A stretch of DNA of 64,000 nucleotides, taken from Lichenostomus cassidix. Lineage: Eukaryota; Chordata; Aves; Passeriformes; Meliphagidae. The stretch spans positions 14,312,501 through 14,376,500 of the forward strand of contig CM039193.1 in the NCBI GenBank assembly GCA_008360975.2, written 5' to 3'. Shown one piece after another: positions 23,211 through 34,956 of this stretch. The notes beneath the pieces were generated by a model. The model searched no databases, had not been told where the DNA came from, and worked only from the letters and a program-made list of their open reading frames with translations. Numbering within the stretch: position 1 is the first letter of the stretch; the number at the start of each line of letters is the position of its first letter. Both the position numbers and the translations under genes were made by a program.

Positions 23211-26200
23211 TGTTGCCTGGCTGAGTCCGCTGGCCCTGGGTGAGGTCTCAGTGGTGGCTGCAACCACCAGCAGTGATAAAGCAGCCACTGCTGTGGCCTC
23301 CTGCTGTACAAGGGGCTGAGCTTGATGGGAGAAGCTGGCAGGTTGTCCTGGCAATAGTGAGTCTCAGAACCTTAATCGTGGCTGGTTTGTTTTTATGAAC
23401 AAGCCAAATCTCTCTAGCTCCTCTTTGAAAACAATTGGTTTAATTAGGCAGTCTATTTATGGTAGATGTGTATCTAAAGTGAAGGGCATTTCTTCATCAC
23501 CTTTCACTTTGCTAATGATAAGCACAGCTACAATAAATTGCCTGCCTTGGAAGAAGTATCTCCATAGATTTTTTGGTTAGATATGGACGATGCCCTAAAA
23601 CTTGGCTTAACTTGACCTTATGTTGTTAATTTTTCCCACCTGCAAAACAGACACCAAAAAAAAAGGGGGGGAAAGGTATCAAGTTAATTTCTCAGTTGCT
23701 ATGAACGGGTATATACCTTAAACAGACAATACATTTAATGCCTGGTTGATAGTAGCAAGAGATTTATTTGTGGGCATATTAACCTGGCACAGACACGTTG
23801 TTTGGGTCCTGGCTTGGGACAGAGGCCACAGAACATAAACCAAGAGTATTGGTGATACTTCCTTCTGGGATGTGCTCTCCAGTGGAGATATGTCCTGTGC
23901 TTAATAGCTCCCGATAGGCTCTCCCGTGAATTTGTCAAATTGTTTTTGAAATCCTTGGTAAGCCCTTCATATCCTTGTCATCTGCTGGCAATTAGCAGTT
24001 TTAGAGACTGTGGTTGAAGCAGTCTGCAATACTTCATTGTCCTGGTGCTGGGTCCTACTCTGAGAGCTTTAATCAGCCTTGGTTTCTAGCAAAGCCTGTG
24101 TTCTCAAATATCCTCATTAGTAGATCTCTCTTCTCCTTTTGTGTTAGAAAAAGGTGAAGTGTGCAATGTCAGCCAGGAGTGTTGTGTTTGGGAGCAAGGA
24201 TATGAGTTAGCAACACAGGAATGGTCAGATAAGGTTTTTCCATGTGCAAGTATTGCAGGGGTTTTGTAAGTCACCACTGTAGTTGACCAGGTCTGTTGAC
24301 TTAAATATACAACTTCTCTTACACAAAATAAATTTCAAATGCCTCCTTATCTCATCAGTGACTGAAAGAGAGATCTCTGAAAGAGAAGGCACTGAACAAG
24401 ATGTGGGGTGTAAGTAATGCCATTCCCACAACCACATAATGAAGGATGTAACAACGTGGCTTCTTTTCTCTGGCTTCCCAGAAAAACTGTTAAGACCCCA
24501 TTTTGTGCTGGCTTTGGATTTTTCTTTCCTTGTCCTTCTTAAGGCATTACCCTGGGAACTTGCTTCTTGTGAAAGCTCAGCAGAGATCGTGACCAGAGCT
24601 GAGCCACCCTGGGCCATGCAGTCAGGCCATAGGGCACCTTCAGCCTGAAACAGCAGGGAAATGTGTTGGGTTTTTACTGCCTGGGAGCTTTTGCCTTTGG
24701 CTCCATGACTGCAGTCACACAGTTCAGTTTGATGCCTGGGGTGGGGTCTGCAAGCAGGTTGTTTCCCCTTCCAAGAAAAAGAGATGAAATTATCTGTACC
24801 AGGCAGGATGCTGAGGGAACCATTGTATCTGTGTACAGCTGGTCTAGATTGTAATATGGTGGTCTGTTGTTACCAGTAATTTCTAAATGACAAAAACTAC
24901 AGATTGTTGTAAAGTCCCAGTTCAGAAATACACATAAAAATTACCAAAGTGTTTAAATTGTTTAGACTCCCAAGTTTGTTTTCAAAATCCGCTCAGGGTT
25001 TCTGTGTGTCTGATCACAATTTGCCATTAGAGATCTAAATGCCTCGGGAAAACATTTACTTGCTACACCCTGCTACTTCTGGGAAATCACACCCCAAACC
25101 TCCAGCTGGGTCGCATTGGAGTCAGTCCCATGAAGGGAGCCAGAAGGAAAAAGGGATCCTTGAGCTTGGTCAGTCTGCTCAAGGCACCTCTTATTTCCTG
25201 AGCAGTGAATAGGTACCTAAGCAGTGGCCCTTTAAAGTAACCCAGAAAGTCATGACACTTGCCTACGCAGTACTCACAGGGACAAAAGAACATTTCATAA
25301 TTGTTTGTCCAGATAAACAAGTGTCAAGCCTGCACTCTGAATTAGTTGTGGTGGCTTAAGTTAGCCTTTATTATCAGCAGAAGAACACTTGTTATTTGAT
25401 CTCTCAGAAGAATGCTTGTGCTTCTCCTCTGCTCACTCAGTTAAGTAACACATTATAAGGATTTTCTTATGTCAAGTATTATTTTATTCCACCTAGAGAA
25501 ACAGATAATTCGATTTTAAAAAAATCAGCATTACTTCCTAAATGCCAGTGGAGATTAGTCAGTTTAAACCGGCTATGGTCCTGAAGCTGTAAAATGAGTG
25601 TCACTTCAGATAGGGTTATGTTTTCTGTAGTCAAAGGAGGTGAGTAATAAGACTTGAAGTTGAAATTTGGGTAAAGCAAGATCACAGGTCGTCAGAGACT
25701 TTCCAGGTATAAGGAACAGGAAAGAAAGCAGGTTAGCTATATTTTAAGATTCTGATTAAGTGTGGAAGAATCACAGATTTGTCTCAAAAAAACTACAAAC
25801 TTAAAATTGATTTTAGTAATACCACTTTAGAGTGTATCAAGATACTGAAGCCAAATGGGTGGTTCCAAAATAAAAAAACAAACAAGACCCAAACCAAAGC
25901 CCCAGGTGCTGGCAGCCTGGCAGCCTTTCTCTTATCTTCAGTGAAGAAAGAACTGGTTGTTCACAGCCTGTGACATGGGGTCATTTGAAGGTGGGTTGCA
26001 AAACGGAATGAGGAAAACAAGGACATTTGAGTAGGTTTCGTGCCATGAGGATACCTGTGTGATCACTTCATCTAATAAATCCTTACAGTATTGAAATTGA
26101 AACAACTGCCTTCCCAGTGTCCTAGCTCAGACATGGAGGCTGGTAGAGATAGTGGGGTTTTTTTGGCAGAAATTGAAAATAAAATTGCAGCCTTCCTGTG

Positions 26201-26587
26201 CTCCCAGTCTTATAGTGGCAGACAGTCTTCTTTATTGGGCCAGTGGGGCTGCTTAATTGAACAGTTCTTGCTGGATAGTTTATTATGTTGATGCAAACAG
26301 GTGTATTACTTTCAGGAGGCTTGGGATCAAGCTTCAGACTAGGCCCATAATCCTTACAGATATGTTTTATACTTCTGCAAAAGGTCACTGTTAACTTCAC
26401 TATTGAAAAAACCCTCAAAGTTCAGAAGCATTGTCAGTCTAAATGCATTCTGCCTGGCAGCTGGAGATAATTCCTAGTTGGAATTATCAATATGTCACTA
26501 CTGGCTTCTCTGATACAGCAGGTGCATGGTCAGTTATGTAGACCACTGTGGGTCTTGCTCTGCATAATAACCCCAAATCGTTATGCA
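23211..26587. other. Non-coding unique sequence
   Basis: No gene recognised. The longest frame is 130 codons on the minus strand (24225-24617) and has no known motif. There is a short A run followed by a G run near 23656-23671. Nothing else stands out. Confidence 0.6.
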
Positions 26588-26720
26588 GCATTTTCTATTC
26601 ATAGGTCCTCAAGCACTTTGCAGAAGTAAATATGTGTTTCACAGAGGGCAGAAAAGGCATACAAAGGACAGTTACCCAGCTGAAGTTTGCCAGTGGCAAA
26701 CTGTGGACTAGAAAATGGGC
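26588..26720 (+). repeat. Ancient MIR/L3-like repeat relic
   Basis: The order of words matches the core and 3' part of amniote MIR/L3-type elements: 'cataggtcctcaagcacttt', then 'cacagagggcagaaaagg', 'gttacccagctgaagtttgc' and 'cagtggcaaactgtgg'. These parallel 'ataggtctcaaagcacttta', 'cacagagaggggaagt', 'cttgcccaaggtcaccc' and 'cagtggcagagcc' of the family. Divergence is high, as expected for an insertion older than the bird radiation. Confidence 0.45.
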
Positions 26721-26722
26721 TC

Positions 26723-26787
26723 CAGTCTATCAGACTGAATCTTTGAGTCTGTCTAGTCTATTAGACTAAAACTTGCTGGTTCTAGAC
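26723..26787. other. Cluster of GTCT/AGAC motifs with two small dyads
   Basis: Seven GTCT or AGAC tetramers occur in about 65 bp (26725, 26732, 26747, 26751, 26756, 26763 and 26784). Two short inverted repeats are embedded: CAGTCT-ATC-AGACTG at 26723-26737 and TAGTCTA-T-TAGACTA at 26754-26768. GTCT/AGAC is the SMAD half-site, so a SMAD-bound element is one reading. A decayed local duplication is another. Confidence 0.25.
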
Positions 26788-27737
26788 TAATACTACCCAA
26801 TAGTTACTCCTAATACGGTAACTGGTCAACTCTTATTTAGAGTGCATAGGATAAGGAAAATTCCTATGTCAGTCTGATGAGGATCTGTGCTGAAAGCTGA
26901 ATGAGTTCAGGCAAGGAGATAATCTTAATGTATGGCACTGGAAATGAACATAATGGATATCTGAGTGGATGCCTGGGCTCTGATTCAGTCCTGCAGCTGG
27001 CAAATGCACCCTGTTTGTTGTGGGAATGAGGCCCCTTTTGCCTGGGTAAGAAAACTACATCATGGGGAGCAAGTGACTGCTAGACCTGTCCTGCAGTTAG
27101 GGACTTTTGGGGTAAAGTAAACTTCACTTTGTTCTTTTACTTTTCATGGAAGGTATAGGAACAGAGGCCCTCCTGAATCTTCCCCCTGCCTAGAGTGTGT
27201 TTGTTGTGGCACTGCCAGGAGCGCAGAGCTGAGCAACAGACTGAGCCCACTGAGGGTTGTGTCCCACTGTGCAGTGCCCAAGGCATCACCTTGGTGGGAA
27301 GCAGTGCAGGGGGAAAGTGTGAGACACTGGTGATCTCTGCTGAGAGAAATGGCAGGTCTGGCACTTCTGTGCTCTTTGGGGGACATCCTAAATTTGATAG
27401 CAAAGGAGAAAAAGCCAAACAGCAAAAGGTGTGAGGAGCAAAAGGTTTCCTGTTCAGCTTTGTGGGTTGTCTCCTAGGTTTTGGTACAGACAGGTGAAAG
27501 AGGGCAGGATGCCAGTGCAGGAAACATGGATTTAATTTGTTTTGGTTTTCCTTCTCTAAGGCAAAGGACAGATATTGAAAGGTCAGGAAAAGTTAGTCAC
27601 CTATTAGCAAAAATAATACTGCAAGTGTCTGAGTGGCAATAGCACTTTCAGCCAGAAGCCCTGATAAGCCCTGATCTGCCTGTAAGGAACAGCCTTCATT
27701 GTAAGAGTTTACCTGTGAAAGATGGGGCACAAAGGGG
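26788..27737. other. Non-coding unique sequence
   Basis: Nothing recognised. Two 93-codon minus-strand frames at 27137-27425 overlap one another in different phases and a plus-strand frame at 27195-27434, so none is convincing. Confidence 0.6.
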
Positions 27738-27850
27738 GAATCATCCATTTCAATTTACAGATGCGGAGCTGAGCACAGCGGGGTAACTGGCCTGCTCCAA
27801 ACCACACAGGTGACATGTTAGAGGAGACCTGGCCCTGCCCTAGTGCCACT
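27738..27850 (+). repeat. Ancient MIR/L3-like repeat relic
   Basis: The plus strand reads 'caatttacagatgcggagct', 'gagcacagcggggtaactgg', 'cctgctccaaaccacacagg'. This lines up with the MIR/L3-type text 'ccattttacagatgaggaaa', 'ctgaggcacagagaggttaa', 'cttgcccaaggtcacacag'. It is the best of the three ancient relics in this window. Which family it belongs to cannot be settled by eye. Confidence 0.55.
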
Positions 27851-30800
27851 GGTCGCAGGCTGGAGCCAGCTTTGTCTCGCCCTCCTCCTGCCCACTGCAG
27901 GCTGTAGTAACAGGCTCTTGGAGCCAGTCCATGAGCTGGGGAGAGGCTCACAGCTTGCTGTGCCAGGGACTCTGCCAAGTGGCTCCATTAAGAATTGCTT
28001 TCATGATTACAGTGCTTATGCAAGCAGGGAGCAGGCTTTTGGGAGGATGTTTATATTGCACAGATCCTTTATCTGGCTTGACTATCTCCTCATTACCTGC
28101 ATCGAAGAATTGCCTGCCTTAGTGGCCAATAAAACTAAATTGTTAAATCCAGCTTTGTGTAACCCTATTTACCTTTTGTACCAGATTAACCTTTATCATA
28201 TTTGCAAGTGTGTTGAGAAAGTAACATAAACAGAGGTAGGTGGTGGAGGCAAAGGCCAGCCTGGGAGAGCCAGCAGTGCCCTGTTTGCCAGGGCACCACA
28301 GATAAGAGGAGGCTTGTGCCAGGCAGGGAGTTGAAGAGAAGCTGTTGCCAAGCCCATGCTGATGAACATGATATTTGTAGGAGTCTTCCACACCTTCTCT
28401 GGATTAGCAGAAATGGCTGGGGCTTAAGGTAAACAGACAGGAGCCCAAGCATTATAGAAATAGTTGGTGGGGAAATGAGTCCTCAGGGCTGGCATTGGCA
28501 GGCAGCTGTCCTGGTGACTTGGCAGCTGGGTTGGTGCCAGCCTGATGTTACCACGCTCTTCCCAAAGCACACCCAAAGCACAGTCACCACCCTGCCATGC
28601 TCAGCCTACACCTGGGGCAGAACCAAGGTGGTTGGAGGATCTGTGTCTTGTGAGCTATGGAAGGACTTCAGGTGTCAGGGATAGGGTCTGTCTGCTGGGA
28701 TAAATATGGTGGGGACCCAGGGGACCAGCTCTGGAGGAATGATATCATGGCCTGTGTTTTTGCTGGTGTGTCTCTACTGCTAAAGACAGGAGGGTTTCCA
28801 AAAGCTCAAATGTGGGAACTTCCTATTTTTCTGAGAGCCTGCTCTGTGGGGCTGACTTGGTGCAGATCTGGTTTCTTGGTCAGCTCAGTTACACTCTGCT
28901 GGAACAGCTCCTCCTGCCTTTCCAGGAGACAAAAACATATAATTATTTTTGCCTTGAGAATATTAATCAGTGAACAAAGCAAGTACTACTTGGGCAAATG
29001 ATCCCCTTCCTTCCCCACTGCAGAATGTGTTCTTATGCCTTTTGCCTGCTAATGTATTTAAAACAAATGTGTCAACACAACTCCATGACAATTACAGCCC
29101 TGGCAGAAATTTCTAGGATAGATTAGTTTTACAGATGGATCTTGCATGCAGTTTGCACTTTGAATTGTGTTAAGATCTTGCTGCTTTAAGTTCAGATATG
29201 TTTCCTAGAAAGTGTGGCTGTGCAAGTTTTAGACTGAGCAGCTGAGAAATCCATGGATTAGTAGCTATCTGGATACATTTCAATTTTTTCCCCTGTGTTT
29301 TATCTCCTCTAAGATTCAGAAAAAGAACTGAAGGAGAATATGAATGGATTTTTTTTCACCATATTTTAATTTTTATTTTGTACCAGGATTTCTGGACTTG
29401 TGGAATATTCAGTGAATTCAAGAACAATTTTTGCAGTATTTGAACAAGCCATTGTGAGCTGTACTGTACCATCACTTAGTTTGCAAGGCTGTGTCCTATT
29501 AAAGGGAAATTGGAACTCCCCTTGGTTGTCACTCCAGTTTAGTTGAATGGGAACACCAGTCCCTTTGAACTCTGATCTCCTCAAGAGGCCTTTTAAGCTA
29601 AACTCCGCCATTTCAGTTGAGTGCTTTGCTTTATCCTAAGATAAGGAGGTCCCAAACCCTTTTTTCCAGTGAGATCTAACAGGGCATGAGGAAAGGAAGA
29701 ACAAGGATGGCACAAAGTGCTGCTTGCCTTTAGGGCAAGGTTTCAGGGTCCTGCTGTCCTGAAGCAGCAAGCAAAGGGAGGAAATACCAAAAGAAATCCT
29801 GGAGGTGACAGTGTTTCCAGTGAGAGGTGGGTCAGAAAGCTTATTCTCCATCCCTGACCTGGAAAACTCAGCAATGACCAAGCTCCCTGCATCCAGCAGA
29901 GATGCATCCAGGCTGCGCATCCTGAGTAGAACTGAGCTTCACCAAGTTCTGAGCCTGGGATGTGGTTTGGAAATGGAAAATTGAAGCAATGGGAATCTGG
30001 TACCCAGGAATAACTTGCACTTGAGTGCAGATGGATTATTCTGAACTCTTTCCATCCCACTGAGCTGTTAACAGCAGCAGTGCAACTTGTCTACAGCTCC
30101 TGCTTGGACACAGACCTGTGCCAGTTGTAGCAGATGCAGCCAGGAAGGAAGAGGTGGAGCAGCAGAGTCCGTGTTTCCCCTGAGCCTCTTAGGATGCATC
30201 TTGGCTCCTTAGCTGGGGGCTTGCCTTGCCCTGTTTCTTGCTGGTGGCTCTTTAGAGAGGAGCATTTTCTTTGTTCTGTTTCTGAGCCCCTTGAATGTAG
30301 AGAAGGTGAAGTTCATGGGCAGGTGACCATGCAAAGGAAGAGTTGGGTCTCAGAGCTTCCCAGAGGGGCATTACCCCTGTTGAAACAGATGTGTGTTTAA
30401 TCTATTTGCTGAACAAAAGCCTCCAGTCCTCAGTGTGTTGGTGGACTGTGACAGGCCTAGTCACAAGAGACACAGTTTACATGGGATTTTGTCAGCAGGA
30501 GGTTTGCAGTTTTGAATTTTTTCCCCTAAATAATTTAAGAGAGTTACATCACAGAAAATGCAAGTACAGTGGAAATTTTACTGTCCTGGACTTTGCAACT
30601 TCTGCAGAGCAAGCAGCAGCCAAGCAGATAATCCCATCTTCTCATAGCTGTGATTTTGTCCTCCTTGCCTTAAATGAATTCGATCATGATGAGTGCGTAT
30701 GTGCTGGCTCCGGTTAGATGCTGGTGAGGACAAAGGAGTTGGGAGGGTGTTGAGGAGGAAAAGAATGGTCATAGAGACCTGCAGCTGCTGGTTAACCACT

Positions 30801-32499
30801 CTCACTTGCAAAGAAGGCCCACAGCAACAGGGAATGGTTAATAACTCCAGACTGGATATTGACAGGACTGGGATTTGCTTGAGTGGTGAAATGGTGAAAT
30901 CATACCTAAGCTCTGTTCTGAAGCTGGGGAGGCAGAGTTATAGTCAAGCTTTTTTCCCCATGAAGTTTTGAAAATCTTTGCCAGCAGAAATCAAATGTGA
31001 ATTAGAGCATTTCCAATTGTTGGGTGAAAAGTCCTTAAGCAAAACTGTTGCTCACTAAAGTGAAAAATTTGCCTATTCCCTCTACGATTACCATCTTGTT
31101 TCCAGACCCATAAGGTACATGTCCTAGGAATAGAAAAAAATGCAAGTTGGCCACAAATGTTTCCATGAAAGTGTTTTCATTAGAAAATTTTGTTGAAATT
31201 GAGACCTTTGTGAGAAAGGATCAGATTTAATGAATTTCCTGCTCTGTAAGTAGTTGTGAAAACAAGTTTTAAGTCTTGAACATATGTTTCCTTTTTTAAT
31301 GAAAAGGGTCTTTAATATTTTTTACCCCCATCTCCCATTTTAGCACAAAAATCTGTTTGAATGAAACTTTTATTTTATTTATAGTTTTAACAATTTCCTG
31401 GAAAAAATGGAAATCAAGTAAGAGGAAGAGGTCAAACTTTTGTGTGTCTGGCTACTTCTAGTTCCTTTCAGTGCTGCACTGCAGGGCACTGAGCCATCGC
31501 TGAGGTCTGTCCCCTGCCATTGGTGACATGTTGGCCAGAGCAGGGACAGCAATACAGGCAGGTTCCTTTGAATGCAGTCCTGTGTCACTTCCTTGAGCCC
31601 TGGGGATGTAAAGAACATGTGGATGCCTTAATTTATGTAGGGGACAAACAGGAGCTGGAAGGACACACAGCCCTGGGGATGAGTACAGCCGTGTTACATG
31701 GATGTGCTTTCCCACCTGTCTCAGGTGCTGGAGACAGCTTCCAAGACTGTGCAGAGCACCAGCAAACTCCAGGAGGGGTTTGTTTTGTTATATGATTCTT
31801 CTAGCACACTGCTTAAGTGGCCTTTTTAACACCCCACAGTTGTGATTGTGTGACATGCTGTGGTGTCCTGAAAACATAAATATGTTTTATGGCTGCTGTC
31901 CTGTCCACTTCAGCATCAGGGAGCATGGCTAGATCAAAGCACCTCTAAGCTCTATGAATTCAAGAAGTTAGTGATCTTCTCTCCCTTTTCCTGAATTTGG
32001 CCTGATAATCAACCTTCTGAAGCCAGAGAAAATCATCCTGCTGAATATAATGGATCCATTGGGTAGGCCAGATTTGCACTAGCATGTTTCAACCTTGTCT
32101 CTTTTACATTTGGAATAAGCCTTTTCACCAGTTTCCCAGGATATGAGGGCTTGAGAAAATTCAGAGCAGTACAGGCGGTGTGTGCATGAGTCACTTGGTG
32201 TGTGAAGCCTTTGCCCAGTCATCCCCAGATTTTCCACATGATTTGGAGCAGACAGGTTGTGTTATGGAACAGGAGCAGATGAGTAAGTTGGTTACAGGCT
32301 GTGACTGTCAGTTGTAGACATGAGACTCCCTTTGCTCCATGGTGACTGACCCGTTCATATGGGGTCTGCAAACCTGGCCAGATCTGGCCTGGGACTCAGT
32401 CTGAGTGGACAGAGGAACTTAAAGGGTGAGAAAGGACCTTTACTTCTTTCTTGATTGCAAAGACACTGACAAGCAAAAAAGACCGACATTCAGGGAGTT
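27851..32499. other. Non-coding unique sequence
   Basis: No gene recognised over 4.6 kb. The longest frames (plus 27843-28229, 128 codons; plus 30343-30717, 124 codons; plus 28657-29001, 114 codons) show no domain and are overlapped by frames on the other strand. AT-rich sequence dominates 29260-29400 and 31100-31400. No interspersed repeat is recognised. Confidence 0.6.
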
Positions 32500-32785
32500 A
32501 TGGCAGAGTTTGAGTAGACTCTTGTTGCTGTTGAGCAGCTAGCAGAGTAATGAAGGTACTAGTTCTCAGTGGCAAGAAGGAATGACCTTTATTGTTTTGA
32601 TTTCATCACATATATAGAGTTCTCAAAAGTCACCCAGATTGGTCGGTCAGAAGCCTTCCCCCAGGCCTGATTGGCCAGGCCTGCACTGTCCAAGTTCTGG
32701 GACACTGTTCCAATAACATCCAAACTTTATCTTTATTTATAAAACACAAGAAAAATTCTCATGGGAAAAACCTGTGCTAGCCACA
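32500..32785 (-). mobile_element. Endogenous retrovirus LTR-like element (probable solo LTR)
   Basis: On the minus strand the order of signals is that of a retroviral LTR: an inverted CCAAT box (plus 32710-32714), two CCAAT boxes (plus-strand ATTGG at 32670-32674 and 32638-32642), a TATA-type box (plus 32609-32617, minus-strand ctatatatg) and an AATAAA poly(A) signal (plus TTTATT at 32588-32593). The 5' edge may be the TGTGG that starts at 32785 on the minus strand. The 3' edge is unclear, somewhere near 32500. I found no target-site duplication, primer-binding site or gag, pol or env sequence beside it, so it is most likely a solo LTR of an avian endogenous retrovirus. The signals are seen directly; family and edges are inferred. 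Confidence 0.6.
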
Positions 32786-34565
32786 GCCTCTCACCTCATT
32801 CTTGCTTGTCCCTTGTCTGCTTCCTCCACCCCTGGATTCAATAGTTTCAGGTGCATCCTGAGAAAGATGATGTTCCCAGCCTGAGACTGCCACAAGTCTA
32901 AAGGTCCCTCATCTGTCCAGGCCTGACTTCCCACTGGCACTGTTCTCTTACTGCCAGCCTGCAGTAATATATGGCTTAAATGACATTGCCACTGCCAGAA
33001 CTGCTGCTGCCATTGTGCAGGAGCTTGCCTGGAGCTCATTGCAAAAACTGAAAGGAATGAATAACTTGAAAATGTATCCCTGCTTATGCTTAGCTGGTAT
33101 TCAACCCACATGCCTATGAAGCCAAAAGACAAAACTCTTGCTGTTTCCTGGGGCACCAAGATTTGCAAGGGAAAGGGTTGCAAATGTATCTTGTCCATTT
33201 CTGCTTTTGCTTCTGAAAGTCTTCCCAGGTGGCCCATCCTGAGAGAGGGCACAGGCAGACTAGGAGGGATTGGTGGTACTGTGGCTTGTTGTTAAAGCAA
33301 ATAAGAGGAGCTCTGTAAACAGTGTAACACAGCAGGATGGAGAAAACAGTTTGATTCTTCTCTTTTGAAGTAGCTGAGAACAGGATGGGATGCTCTGACC
33401 TACCTCTGTTATGGCCATCACTTTTCTCCACTTTTCTTTGCATACTCTCCAAGCTCTTGGTATCTTGACCGTAACTGGTCTACAGCAGGGAAATGGAATT
33501 TGTCCTGTACCTTTGTTTCCCTTTTATTGCAGTCCACCAATCTTTCCTCTTCTGTCACACAGAGATAAATACTCATTTCAGAATTAAAGACCATGTCAGC
33601 AGTGGACTCTAGTTTGTCTTAATGATTTCATACAGTTTGTTTTGTATGATGGTATTAATAAACATCTCTCATCTCAACGCATACTTCGAGCATGGGTAGG
33701 AAACAAAGCCATCCTGACAGCCACAGCTGTGCTGTGCTCCCTGCAGCTTGAGGAGGGTGTTGCTGAGCCCCACAGCCTGGCCAGAAACCTCTGCCTTCTC
33801 CCAGCAAAGTTCTCTGCTCTAGACCACACAGCGGCCTGGCTGGGTTGGGAGAGTCTCTGTAATTTCATTTCCTAAACCAGTGCTCTATGATTACAATTTC
33901 TCACAATTTATCCATTTAAAGAACCAGAACACAAAAAATTTTGGCAGATTGAACTTGATTTATTAAGATAAAATGCTGCTTCTCACTAGAGACTTATCAG
34001 AATCTTTAAGTACTTTGTGAGGTTTCTGCTTTCTTCCCCCAGTTTTGCTACCATCTACTTCTACCCAATATTTTATAAAGAAAATAGTTTGTGGCAGCTG
34101 TAGAACAGCTATTTTAAGCAGGAACTTCCTGCAGTCAAATCAGGCCATCACTGCTCTGCCCAGTATCACTGTTCCTCTCTGAGGGAGAAAGGAGCAGAAG
34201 CCTCTTCCTGTCAGGTTCCTATCACCTGGTCTTCAGCATTTAACATGTTCTCCCTTGGCCCACAGTGCTTGCCCTCAGCTTTAACTTTGGGGGGCTGAAT
34301 CCACCTCCTCAAGTTCTGCCTCTAGTCTGCTGACTAGAGAGAGAACAGGAAGTGAGAGGTCCTGCATGAGGAGGAAGATGAGGCCATTGACAAGCTGGTA
34401 TGGACAGAACTTGTCCCCTAATTCTTGGGGGACAGTAGCACCCCCTGTTTGAACTTGAAAGAAGACAGTTCCTTGCTCAGACCAAGCAGTTTGGGAGATG
34501 CTTGGATTGTTTCTCTTGCTTCTCCCTGGCAATTCACAGGCAGTGCTTCCCCTTGTGCTGTGCAC

Positions 34566-34580
34566 AGAGAGAGAGAGAGG
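34566..34580. repeat. (AG)7 microsatellite
   Basis: Short AG dinucleotide run. Confidence 0.85.
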
Positions 34581-34938
34581 AGGAAGGGCCTGAAATGGAG
34601 GTGAGGTTATATTGTGCAGATAACTGCACTGGATCCGTGCTTGGAAGCTGTAAAACAGGCTGTCCTGGGAACACCACCCTCACCCTGCTCATGGATGCTT
34701 CTTTTCCTGACCTCTGACTGATCTCCCCACTCAGTCCTGGCCTGCATGAAGTCCTTGTCTGCTTTCCCATTCCACAGTCAGGATGAGACCTCTTCCAATC
34801 TCACCTGGCCTGGCTAGGCCAGCTTTCCTTGTGCCTTGCTTCCTCACGAAGAGAAGTCTGCCTTGCTTCCAGTGGATTATATTTGACATCAGCGCTTCCT
34901 GCTGCATTGCTGTAACAGCTTGTTCCATCAATGTATTT

Positions 34939-34956
34939 AAAAAAAAAAAAAAAAAA
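34939..34956. repeat. A18 homopolymer tract
   Basis: Eighteen consecutive A residues. No retrocopy body is recognised upstream. Confidence 0.9.

Noticed and set aside
32791..33252. Minus-strand frame next to the LTR as a retroviral gene
   Set aside because: It lies upstream of the LTR in its own orientation, where an internal region could only belong to a second element, and it shows no gag, protease, polymerase or envelope motif.
34939..34956. A18 tract as the tail of a processed pseudogene
   Set aside because: No gene-like sequence upstream and no flanking target-site duplication was found by eye.
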